This document shows positions 1 through 6,645 of a stretch of 42,981 nucleotides of DNA, piece by piece. The stretch's first letter is position 1; each line of letters begins with the position of its first letter. Below the pieces are notes generated by a model, which did no database searches, was not told the DNA's origin, and saw nothing but the letters and a program-made list of their open reading frames with translations. The translations under genes were made by a program, and so were the position numbers. This DNA comes from JBCBGF01 sp039820585 (GTDB lineage Bacteria > Pseudomonadota > Alphaproteobacteria > Rhodobacterales > Rhodobacteraceae): contig JBCBPV010000028.1 in the NCBI GenBank assembly GCA_039820585.1, forward strand, positions 1 through 42,981, read 5' to 3'.

Positions 1-194
1 CCGTTAAGAAACTGTTCGACACGTTGGGCGAACGTTACAAAGACCGTAACGGCGGCTATACCCGCGTTCTGAAGGCCGGTTTCCGCTATGGCGACATGGC
101 GCCCATGGCGATCGTTGAGTTTGTGGAACGTGACGCCGATGCCAAAGGCGCCACCGATCGCGCGCGGCTAGAGGCCGAAGAGGCCGACACCTGA
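1..194 (+). CDS. rplQ: 50S ribosomal protein L17, C-terminal part (5' end outside window)
   Basis: The window opens inside a gene read in the frame starting at base 3. The visible 63 residues begin VKKLFDTLGERYKDRNGGYT and contain TRVLKAGFRYGDMAPMAIVE, the typical C-terminal segment of bacterial ribosomal protein L17, which sits near the peptide exit tunnel of the large subunit. The acidic tail (RLEAEEADT) fits alphaproteobacterial L17. L17 is normally the last gene of the alpha operon after rpoA, and the terminator-like hairpin that follows agrees with this being an operon end. The start codon and N-terminal half are missing only because of the window edge. Identification is secure from the conserved motif. 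Confidence 0.95.
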   Translation, partial: VKKLFDTLGERYKDRNGGYTRVLKAGFRYGDMAPMAIVEFVERDADAKGATDRARLEAEEADT

Positions 195-221
195 AGCGCG
201 CGCTTTTTAAGTAACGTTTGT

Positions 222-259
222 AACGGCGTCTCGCACTATGCTTGGCGCCGTTTTCTTTT
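222..259 (+). terminator. Rho-independent terminator after rplQ
   Basis: The arms AACGGCG (222-228) and CGCCGTT (246-252) pair perfectly around a 17-base loop and are followed by TTCTTTT. It lies 28 bases after the rplQ stop, where the ribosomal protein operon should end. Confidence 0.75.
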
Positions 260-418
260 GTGCCGCGACTGAGCCGCCGACATCGCCAGTGTGCCCAGCA
301 CACGCTCTGGCCCCGACGTGCGGTTCATGCTGAGCAAGATGAACCGCAGAACAGTGCTTTTGGCGCTTTCAGGCAATGTATGCAGGTGCGGAATACGGGT
401 GGAGGCGGGGACAGGCAT
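236..418 (-). CDS. Possible small protein (60 aa) divergent from luxR
   Basis: A 60-codon frame starts at ATG 418 and is preceded on the - strand by CTGAGGAGATAA, an excellent Shine-Dalgarno (GAGGAG) five bases from the start. The product has a mildly hydrophobic middle (STVLRFILLSMNRTSG) and a very basic tail (RHKRKRRQA); no family was recognised. It points away from luxR across a 100-base gap and its 3' end overlaps the rplQ terminator. The ribosome-binding site supports translation, but the frame is short and could be chance in GC-rich DNA. A role in the neighbouring quorum-sensing circuit would be inference from position only. Confidence 0.4.
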   Translation of the reverse strand: MPVPASTRIPHLHTLPESAKSTVLRFILLSMNRTSGPERVLGTLAMSAAQSRHKRKRRQA

Positions 419-465
419 TTATCTCCTCAGGGTTTAGTGCATTCGCAATATCACACACTTTAAGG

Positions 466-506
466 TTGACTAACCCGGACGCAACCTATCTAAAAGTATC
501 AGTTGC
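466..506 (+). promoter_or_regulatory. Likely luxR promoter with overlapping dyad
   Basis: A -35-like TTGACT (466-471) is followed after 17 bases by TCTAAA (489-494). An imperfect dyad, GCAAC (481-485) and GTTGC (502-506) with inner AT/AT symmetry, covers the -10 element. In position it could be a LuxR-type or other operator, but it is 26 bases across and does not match the classic 20-base lux box closely. The rest of the 195-520 gap holds the rplQ terminator and the possible small - strand gene. Confidence 0.35.
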
Positions 507-520
507 ACTGGGGTGATGTC

Positions 521-1144
521 TTGGACCTGAGCACGTCAAATACCGCTTCGTTGGACCTTGGGCTGTCCCGCCTGCGCAGGCTTGCGCCCGCGGGCTACGC
601 GCTGGGTCTGCATGTGCGCTTTGCCTCGGCCCATATCATGGTGCAGACCTACGATCCGGCCTGGACGGAATGCTATACACAATCGGGCCACATGCTTAGC
701 GATCCGGTCGTGCTGTGGGGTTTTGCCAATGAAGGGGCGTGCCGGTGGAGCGCGCTGGACATGCCCGATCCCAATAACATCCTCGGCCAGGCGCGCGCGT
801 TCGATCTGAACTATGGTCTGGCCGTCTCGCATGGCCCCCTTGCCTCGCGCACCATCGGTGGGTTTGCCCGCACCGATCGTGAGTTCACGGACGAAGAAGT
901 CGCGTCAATCCGCGACACCGTCGAATTGTTGCATAATGAGAGTACGCCGCCCGAAACGCTGACCCCTGCGCAACGCCAAGCCCTGCGGCTGGTTGCATCG
1001 GGCAGCCGTTACATCGAAGCGGCAGCGATCCTCGGGATATCGGAGAGCGCGTTGAAGGCGCGGCTGAAATCCGCGCGTGACCGGCTCTTTGCTCGAACGA
1101 CCGCCGAGGCGATCCAAAGGGCACAGGAGTACAATCTGCTCTGA
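521..1144 (+). CDS. LuxR-family quorum-sensing regulator
   Basis: Product of 207 aa: an N-terminal autoinducer-binding domain (about residues 15-135) and a C-terminal LuxR/GerE helix-turn-helix (about 147-200). The ligand-pocket residues conserved in TraR/LuxR are present with exact spacing: W48, Y52, D61, P62 and W76. In the DNA-binding domain, the Leu and Gly of the invariant Glu-Leu-Gly set are kept (L155, G161) but the Glu is Gln (Q151). TTG 521 is preferred because GGGGTG lies six bases upstream; an in-frame TTG at 503 would leave almost no leader after the predicted promoter. The luxI-type gene starts 52 bases downstream with no obvious promoter between, so the two are probably cotranscribed. 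Family members bind acyl-homoserine lactones and regulate transcription. Confidence 0.9.
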   Translation: MDLSTSNTASLDLGLSRLRRLAPAGYALGLHVRFASAHIMVQTYDPAWTECYTQSGHMLSDPVVLWGFANEGACRWSALDMPDPNNILGQARAFDLNYGLAVSHGPLASRTIGGFARTDREFTDEEVASIRDTVELLHNESTPPETLTPAQRQALRLVASGSRYIEAAAILGISESALKARLKSARDRLFARTTAEAIQRAQEYNLL

Positions 1145-1196
1145 AAGACGCCCCGGCTGGCACAGGTTTCTCAACCCAACCAAGCTGGAGGCTGTT

Positions 1197-1784
1197 ATGC
1201 AGACCACAACTCTTTCTTTTCAAAACATGCACGCGCATGGCGAGTTGTTTACCGACGTTTTGAAGGCGCGCCGCGAGTCGTTTATTGTGCAGCGCAATTG
1301 GGATCTTCCCGAAGTCGACGGGATGGAATTCGACCAGTACGACACCCCGCAAAGTCGCTGGATCGCGGTGCATCACCTGGGTGAGGTGCTGGCCGGTATT
1401 CGCATGACGCCGACAACGGCGCGGTGCGGGATCTATACCTACATGATCCGTGATGCGCAGAAGGGGCTGTTGGATTCAATCCCCGCAAATCTGCTCTATG
1501 ACGAGGCCCCGGTTTGCCCGCAGGTGTGGGAAACCAGCCGCGTGTTCATTGCGTCGCACGTGCCCGCCAAGGCGCGCACGCAGGTGCAGGCCTGTCTGAT
1601 GCAGCAGATGGTCAAGACCGCCCGGGATGAAGGTGCCTCGCAGCTGTTGGGTCTGTGCCCGCAGGTCTGGATGCGCTGGATGCGGCGGCTGGGATACGAG
1701 ACGGAGCATGTGGGCCCCTGCCTGGATATCGGCGGCTCCGACAACCAGGCGATCATGATGCAGTTGAAGTCGAGCCTGCACTAA
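1197..1784 (+). CDS. LuxI-type acyl-homoserine-lactone synthase
   Basis: Product of 195 aa, close to the usual ~200 for LuxI enzymes, which make AHL signals from S-adenosylmethionine and acyl-ACP (or acyl-CoA). Conserved features are visible: the N-terminal ARRESFIVQRNWDLP block (R25/R26, F29, W35), the FDQYDT motif (D46, D49), AGIRM (R69) and WETSRVFI (E112, S114, R115). ATG 1197 is chosen because CTGGAG lies six bases upstream; a longer in-frame extension from 1077 would overlap luxR and lacks a site. It directly follows the cognate-type luxR, the standard arrangement. Acyl chain length cannot be read from the sequence. Substitution in the acyl pocket is expected, so the product could differ from simple AHLs. 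Confidence 0.92.
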   Translation: MQTTTLSFQNMHAHGELFTDVLKARRESFIVQRNWDLPEVDGMEFDQYDTPQSRWIAVHHLGEVLAGIRMTPTTARCGIYTYMIRDAQKGLLDSIPANLLYDEAPVCPQVWETSRVFIASHVPAKARTQVQACLMQQMVKTARDEGASQLLGLCPQVWMRWMRRLGYETEHVGPCLDIGGSDNQAIMMQLKSSLH

Positions 1785-1798
1785 AGCGCGCTTTCCGC

Positions 1799-1826
1799 GG
1801 GCCGACCAGACAGATACGGTCGGCCC
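1799..1826 (+). promoter_or_regulatory. Perfect hairpin abutting the rarA start codon
   Basis: GGGCCGACC (1799-1807) and GGTCGGCCC (1818-1826) form a 9-bp stem with a 10-base loop. The 3' arm ends on the base before the rarA ATG. There is no T-run, so it is not a classic terminator, and it occupies the place where a ribosome-binding site would be. Confidence 0.5.
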
Positions 1827-3146
1827 ATGAGCGATCTGTTCGACAGACCGGGCGATGGGGTGCCCGATACGGCGCCCCATCCGCTGGCCGACCGTTTGCG
1901 TCCGCGTGCTTTGGCCGATGTGATCGGGCAGGGTCACGTCCTTGGGCCTGAGGGGCCCTTGGGCGTCATGCTGGCCGCCGGTAGTCTGTCGTCGATCATC
2001 TTCTGGGGGCCTCCGGGCGTGGGCAAGACCACGATTGCCCGGCTGCTCGCCGATGAAACCGATCTCGCCTTTGTCCAGATCAGCGCGATCTTCACGGGCG
2101 TGCCAGACCTGCGAAAAGTGTTCGAGGCGGCCAAGCTGCGCCGGTCGAACGGGCGTGGGACGCTGTTGTTCGTGGATGAGATCCATCGCTTCAACAAGGC
2201 CCAACAGGACGGGTTCCTGCCGCATATGGAGGATGGGACGATCCTTCTGGTGGGCGCCACGACCGAAAATCCGTCGTTTGAGCTGAACTCGGCGCTGCTC
2301 AGCCGGAGCCAGGTGATGGTGCTGGAGCGGTTGACGCTCGCCGATCTGGAACTGCTGGCGCAGCGGGCCGAGAAAGAGCTGGGGCGCAAGCTGCCGCTTG
2401 ATGGCCCGGCGCGCGAGGCGCTGTTGGAGATGGCCGATGGCGATGGGCGCGCGCTGCTCAACCTGATCGAACAGGTGGCGGCTTGGACGGTCGCTCAGCC
2501 GCTCGACACCTCTGCGCTGTCTGCGCGTCTGATGCGGCGCGCCGCGCAATACGACAAGTCCGGCGATGCGCATTACAACCTGATCTCTGCGCTACACAAA
2601 TCGGTGCGCGGGTCTGATCCCGATGCGGCGCTTTACTGGTTCGCGCGGATGCTAGAGGGCGGCGAAGACCCCCGCTACCTCGCCCGGCGGATCACCCGGA
2701 TGGCGGTGGAGGATATTGGCCTTGCCGATCCCCAGGCGCAGACCGTGTGCCTGGATGCATGGCAGGTATACGAACGCCTGGGCTCGCCCGAGGGTGAATT
2801 GGCGCTGGGGCAGGCGGTCACGTACCTGGCGCTCGCGCCCAAGTCCAACGCGGGCTACGCGGCTTATAAGAACGCGCGACGTGCTGCGAAAGAGACGGGG
2901 TCAGAGCCGCCGCCGAAGCACATCCTGAATGCGCCGACGGACCTGATGAAGGATCAGGGCTATGGCGCGGGGTATGCGTATGACCACGATGCCGAAGGCG
3001 CGTTCTCGGGCCAGAACTATTTTCCAGACGGGATGCCGCGCGGGGTCTACTACCAACCTGTTGAGCGCGGCTTTGAGCGCGAACTCAAACGCAGGCTCGA
3101 CTACTTCGTCAAGCTCAGGGCCAAGCGGGATGCGGGGTCTTCTTGA
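1827..3146 (+). CDS. rarA: Replication-associated recombination protein A (AAA+ ATPase)
   Basis: Product of 439 aa, the usual length for RarA/MgsA, a clamp-loader-like AAA+ ATPase that acts at stalled replication forks. Walker A GPPGVGKTT is at residues 61-69 and Walker B LLFVDEIHRF near 113-122, followed by the family block NKAQQDGFLPHMEDGTI and ATTENPSFELNSALLSR. The C-terminal half has the RarA tetramerisation-domain pattern (AQYDKSGDAHYNLISALHKS, then KNARRAA and PTDLMKDQGYGAGYAYDHD). ATG 1827 gives the typical MSDLF start, but has no clear Shine-Dalgarno and is immediately preceded by a hairpin. It lies 42 bases after luxI on the same strand and may be read through from the quorum-sensing genes. 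Identification is secure. Confidence 0.96.
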   Translation: MSDLFDRPGDGVPDTAPHPLADRLRPRALADVIGQGHVLGPEGPLGVMLAAGSLSSIIFWGPPGVGKTTIARLLADETDLAFVQISAIFTGVPDLRKVFEAAKLRRSNGRGTLLFVDEIHRFNKAQQDGFLPHMEDGTILLVGATTENPSFELNSALLSRSQVMVLERLTLADLELLAQRAEKELGRKLPLDGPAREALLEMADGDGRALLNLIEQVAAWTVAQPLDTSALSARLMRRAAQYDKSGDAHYNLISALHKSVRGSDPDAALYWFARMLEGGEDPRYLARRITRMAVEDIGLADPQAQTVCLDAWQVYERLGSPEGELALGQAVTYLALAPKSNAGYAAYKNARRAAKETGSEPPPKHILNAPTDLMKDQGYGAGYAYDHDAEGAFSGQNYFPDGMPRGVYYQPVERGFERELKRRLDYFVKLRAKRDAGSS

Positions 3147-3178
3147 CTTTCGCCCCAGCCCCGCGCAACTGAGCCCCC

Positions 3179-3556
3179 ATGATTTCAACGGTTCTTCAGG
3201 TCGCCCTGGGCGGCGCGCTGGGCGCGTCGGCGCGCTACCTCGTCGGCGTGGCGGTGCTGCGGGCGGCCGGGCCCGGCTTTCCGCTGGCGACCCTCACGGT
3301 GAATATTGTGGGCTCGTTCCTGATGGGGCTGTTTGTTGTTGCGGCGGCGCAGAAAGGGCTCGGCCATTGGGGGCCGTTCGTGATGGGGGGCGTGCTGGGC
3401 GGGTTTACCACGTTCTCGGCGTTCTCATTGGAAGCCTACACGCTGTATGAGCGTGGTCTGGCCGGGCAGGCCGCGACCTATGTGATGATTTCTGTCGTGT
3501 GCTCCATTGCGGGTCTCATCGCGGGTGTCTGGCTGGGCCGGGCGGTGTGGGCATGA
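3179..3556 (+). CDS. crcB: Fluoride exporter CrcB/Fluc
   Basis: Product of 125 aa with four hydrophobic segments, the size of a Fluc subunit; the channel works as an antiparallel dimer in the inner membrane and lets fluoride leave the cell. Family motifs are clear: GGALGASARY (11-20), VNIVGSF with pore Asn42, and GGFTTFSAF (74-82), which carries the phenylalanine box. It starts 32 bases after rarA and its stop TGA overlaps the ATG of the pseudouridine synthase (ATGA at 3553). No fluoride riboswitch is visible in the short upstream gap, so expression probably depends on the upstream genes. Confidence 0.95.
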   Translation: MISTVLQVALGGALGASARYLVGVAVLRAAGPGFPLATLTVNIVGSFLMGLFVVAAAQKGLGHWGPFVMGGVLGGFTTFSAFSLEAYTLYERGLAGQAATYVMISVVCSIAGLIAGVWLGRAVWA

Positions 3557-4593
3557 GCGGGGTTCAGACCGTCGAAGTGGCCGAGGGCGAGGGCCATCAG
3601 CGGCTTGATCGCTGGTTCCGGCGCCGGTTCCCACAGGTCAGCCAGGGCCGGATCGAGAAGATGTGCCGAAAGGGCGAAATCCGGGTGGATGGGGGCCGGG
3701 TCAAGGCCTCGACCCGGGTGGAGGATGGGCAAAGCGTGCGGGTGCCACCATTGCCCGATGCCCCTGCCGCACCGCGGCCCGCGAGCACGGTCAGCGACGC
3801 GGATGCGGCGATGATCCGTGACGCGGTGATCTGGCGGGATGATCACATCATCGCGCTGAACAAACCGCCGGGCCTGCCGACCCAAGGGGGCAGCAAGCAG
3901 ACGCGGCATGTGGACGGGTTGGCCGAGGCTTTGCGCTTTGGGTTCGACGACAAGCCGCGCCTCGTGCATCGGTTGGACAAGGACACTTCCGGACTGTTGC
4001 TGTTGGCGCGCACGCGGGCGGTGGCAGGCGCGCTGACCCAGGCCTTTCGGGATCGTGAGACCCGCAAGATCTATTGGGCGGCGGTTGCGGGCGTACCGAA
4101 GCCCGCGCTGGGTACGGTGCGCTATGGGCTGGTGAAGGCACCGGGCCACGGGGCTGCGGGGCAGGGCGAGAAGATGCTGTGCCTGCATCCCCGCGACGTG
4201 GAGACCACGCCAGGGGCGAAGCGGGCGACGACGGATTACGCGGTGATCTCTGGCCTGGGGGGGCGGCTGTCCTGGGTGGGGCTTGTGCCGGTGACGGGGC
4301 GAACGCATCAGTTGCGCGCGCATATGGCCGAGCTCGGGCATCCGATTGTCGGCGATGGCAAATATGGCGGTTCGGGGCAAGAGAACCTGGGCGATGGCTG
4401 GGGCGCGCATCTGGGCGGAGAGCTGAGCCGCAAGCTGCACCTCCATGCGCGCCACGTAAGCTTTCGCCATCCCGTGACAGGGGCCATGATGGCGCTCACA
4501 GCGCCGTTGCCAGATCACATGGCCCGGACCTGGGACATGATGGATTGGCGGGCGGCGGATGCCCCCGATGACCCGTTTGAGGATCTGGAATGA
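3553..4593 (+). CDS. rluC: RluA/RluC-family 23S rRNA pseudouridine synthase
   Basis: Product of 346 aa. An N-terminal S4 RNA-binding domain (about 16-70: RLDRWFRRRFPQVSQGRIEKMCRKG) precedes a pseudouridine synthase domain (about 95-310). The catalytic motif HRLDKDTSGLLLLAR is at 139-153 with the nucleophile Asp142. The TGRTHQLRAHMAELGHPIVG block is also typical of the family. Homologues with S4 domains isomerise uridines of 23S rRNA (RluC or RluD sites); the exact target is not decidable here, though the layout fits RluC. ATG 3553 overlaps the crcB stop by four bases, which fixes the start; a longer frame reaches into crcB. The stop overlaps the ATP12 gene by four bases, implying translational coupling. 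Confidence 0.9.
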   Translation: MSGVQTVEVAEGEGHQRLDRWFRRRFPQVSQGRIEKMCRKGEIRVDGGRVKASTRVEDGQSVRVPPLPDAPAAPRPASTVSDADAAMIRDAVIWRDDHIIALNKPPGLPTQGGSKQTRHVDGLAEALRFGFDDKPRLVHRLDKDTSGLLLLARTRAVAGALTQAFRDRETRKIYWAAVAGVPKPALGTVRYGLVKAPGHGAAGQGEKMLCLHPRDVETTPGAKRATTDYAVISGLGGRLSWVGLVPVTGRTHQLRAHMAELGHPIVGDGKYGGSGQENLGDGWGAHLGGELSRKLHLHARHVSFRHPVTGAMMALTAPLPDHMARTWDMMDWRAADAPDDPFEDLE

Positions 4594-5321
4594 CCGTTTG
4601 GGCACCCAAGCGGTTCTGGAAAGAGGTCAGCGTCGTGGAAGAGGCCGACGGGTTTTCCATCGCGCTTGATTCGCGGACTGTGCGCACCCCGTCCAAGGCG
4701 CTCTTGCGTCTGCCCACCCGCGCCCTGGCCGATGACGTAGCGTCAGAGTGGGAGGCGCAGGGCGAAACGGTGAACCCCGCCACCATGCCGGTGACGCGAA
4801 CGGCCAATTCAGCAATCGACAAAGTGGGCCCGCAACGCGCCGAGATCGTTCAATTGCTGGCGGATTACGGGGATACCGATCTGCTTTGCTACCGTGCGGA
4901 CAGCCCGCAAGCGCTGGTTCAGCGGCAGGCAGATCAGTGGGATCCGCTGCTTGATTGGGCAGCGGGTACGCTGGGTGCGCGGCTGGTTCCGGTGACGGGT
5001 GTGATGCATGCCGCACAGGACGCGGCCGCACTTTCAACGCTTTATCAAGGCGTTAACGCCCTGACGGATTTTCAGCTGGCCGCGTTTCACGATCTTGTGG
5101 CTTTGCCGGGGTCCCTGATCCTTGGCTTCGCAGCGATCCACAGGTTTCAGACCCCTGAAGAGCTGTGGAATACCGCGCGTCTGGATGAGCTTTGGCAGAT
5201 CGAACAATGGGGCGAAGATGACGAAGCGGAAAAGGTCAACCACTTGAAAGCGCAGGCATTTCAAGATGCGGCGCGGTTCTTTCATTCTGCCTCGGATTTG
5301 GGCGAAACCACAGCGGGATGA
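4590..5321 (+). CDS. ATP12-family F1-ATPase assembly chaperone
   Basis: Product of 243 aa beginning MTVWAPKRFWKEVSVVEEADGFSIALDSRTV, the typical N-terminus of the ATP12 family (PF07542): a Lys/Arg-rich start, then the PLxTPxK-like segment (RTVRTPSKALLRLPT). Later blocks include YGDTDLLCYRA and QWDPLLDWA, both family hallmarks. In mitochondria Atp12p binds the F1 alpha subunit during assembly, and the alphaproteobacterial protein is presumed to do the same in the cytoplasm. Its ATG lies within the last four bases of rluC. The three-gene string crcB-rluC-ATP12 reads as one transcription unit; nothing in the genes themselves suggests a shared pathway. Confidence 0.88.
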   Translation: MTVWAPKRFWKEVSVVEEADGFSIALDSRTVRTPSKALLRLPTRALADDVASEWEAQGETVNPATMPVTRTANSAIDKVGPQRAEIVQLLADYGDTDLLCYRADSPQALVQRQADQWDPLLDWAAGTLGARLVPVTGVMHAAQDAAALSTLYQGVNALTDFQLAAFHDLVALPGSLILGFAAIHRFQTPEELWNTARLDELWQIEQWGEDDEAEKVNHLKAQAFQDAARFFHSASDLGETTAG

Positions 5322-5500
5322 TGATTGAGAAAGCGGTTTGACCCGATCGGTTCAATTGCCCGGATTTTTGGCAGTTTACCTTGACCTGCCCCGCCCGACG
5401 ACCCACTATTTGGGGATGTGGAGGGTGGACCTTCATAACAAATGTGGCCTTAAGGCCGCTTTCAGCCCGCGCGGTTGCGCGGCATCAGGATGAGGTAACT

Positions 5501-6517
5501 ATGAAAAAATCCGTATTTCTCGGCGTCGTCGGCGCTGCCGGGCTGGCTGCAGCTTCGGCATCGGCTTCCACGCTGGAGGACGTAAAGGCGCGTGGTGAGC
5601 TGAACTGCGGCGTCAACACCGGGCTTGTGGGCTTTGCGGCCCCCGATGCCAATAACAACTGGCAAGGCTTCGATGTCGAGTTGTGCCGTGCGGTCGCTGC
5701 TGCGACGCTGGGCGATCCCGACGCGGTGACCTATGTGCCGCTGACCGGCAAGACGCGCTTCACCGCGCTGGCCGCCGGCGAGATCGACATGCTGTCGCGC
5801 AACACCACCTGGACGTTCAGCCGCGATGTCGACCTCAAGTTCGAATACAACGGCATCAACTACTATGACGGTCAGGGCTTCATGGTTCCCCGCGAACTGG
5901 GCGTGACCTCGGCCCTGGATCTCGACGGTGCGACTGTCTGCATCCAGACCGGGACCACGACCGAGCTGAACCTGGCGGATTTCTTCCGCTCCAACAACAT
6001 GAGCTACGAGCCGGTTCCGATCGAAACCAACGCCGAAGCCCAACAGCAGTATCTGGCCGGTGCGTGTGACGTCTACACCACCGACACATCGGGTCTGGCC
6101 GCAACGCGTGCCGCGTTCGAAAGCCCCGATGACCATGTGATCCTGCCCGAGATCGTCTCGAAAGAGCCGCTCGGTCCGCTTGTCCGCCACGGCGACAACG
6201 AATGGGGTGACATCGTCCGCTGGACGCTGAACGCCCTGATCAGCGCGGAAGAGCTTGGCATCACCTCGGCAAACGTGGCCGAGCTTTCCAACGGCACCGA
6301 CAACCCGGAAATCAACCGTCTCCTCGGCACCGAGGGCGGTCTGGGCGCGATGCTTGGCCTTGAGCCCGATTGGGCGAAGAACGCCCTGATGGCCACTGGC
6401 AACTACGGCGAAATCTTCGAACGCCACATTGGTGAGAACACGCCCATTGGTCTGGCGCGCGGCCTGAACGCGCAGTGGACCGACGGTGGTCTGCTGTACT
6501 CGCCGCCGTTCCGGTAA
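5501..6517 (+). CDS. aapJ: General L-amino-acid ABC transporter, periplasmic binding protein
   Basis: Product of 338 aa with a Sec signal peptide (MKKSVFLGVVGAAGLAAASASA, cleaved before STLED). The mature protein is a family 3 solute-binding protein: VKARGELNCGVNTGLVGFAA, then WQGFDVELCRAVAAA and the LTGKTRFTALAAGEIDML block characteristic of AapJ (BztA in Rhodobacter). It would capture L-amino acids in the periplasm for AapQMP. ATG 5501 follows TGAGG by five bases; the longer open frame to 5381 is rejected because it would bury the signal peptide. The 179-base upstream gap holds a weak TTGACC (5381-5386) and CACTAT (5404-5409) pair as a possible promoter. The hairpin after the gene probably lets it be made in excess of the membrane subunits. 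Confidence 0.95.
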   Translation: MKKSVFLGVVGAAGLAAASASASTLEDVKARGELNCGVNTGLVGFAAPDANNNWQGFDVELCRAVAAATLGDPDAVTYVPLTGKTRFTALAAGEIDMLSRNTTWTFSRDVDLKFEYNGINYYDGQGFMVPRELGVTSALDLDGATVCIQTGTTTELNLADFFRSNNMSYEPVPIETNAEAQQQYLAGACDVYTTDTSGLAATRAAFESPDDHVILPEIVSKEPLGPLVRHGDNEWGDIVRWTLNALISAEELGITSANVAELSNGTDNPEINRLLGTEGGLGAMLGLEPDWAKNALMATGNYGEIFERHIGENTPIGLARGLNAQWTDGGLLYSPPFR

Positions 6518-6527
6518 GGAACACTTT

Positions 6528-6560
6528 AGGGCGCAGGGAAACCTGCGCCCTTTCTCTTTC
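6528..6560 (+). terminator. Strong intercistronic hairpin between aapJ and aapQ
   Basis: AGGGCGCAGG (6528-6537) and CCTGCGCCCT (6542-6551) form a perfect 10-bp stem closed by a GAAA tetraloop and followed by TTCTCTTTC. Since aapQMP lie just beyond, it likely acts as a partial terminator or 3'-end stabiliser that raises aapJ over aapQMP. Confidence 0.85.
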
Positions 6561-6645
6561 TACAATCTGCACACAGTAACTGGGCCGGGATGGCGTCCGA
6601 CAAGAGACGCATGGGAGAGCCCCAGGGATAACGGGGAAGTGCATT

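Noticed and set aside
1476..2573. 365-aa antisense frame over luxI and rarA
   Set aside because: Both sense genes have clear domains; the antisense product is Gln/Arg/His-rich as expected from shadow coding.
3147..3178. Fluoride riboswitch before crcB
   Set aside because: The 32-base gap is too short and shows no pseudoknot-type pattern.
5368..5386. Sigma-54-like promoter (TTGGCAG...CTTGA) upstream of aapJ
   Set aside because: The GG-N10-GC spacing is not met: the -12 dinucleotide would be TG, and TTGA replaces TTGC.
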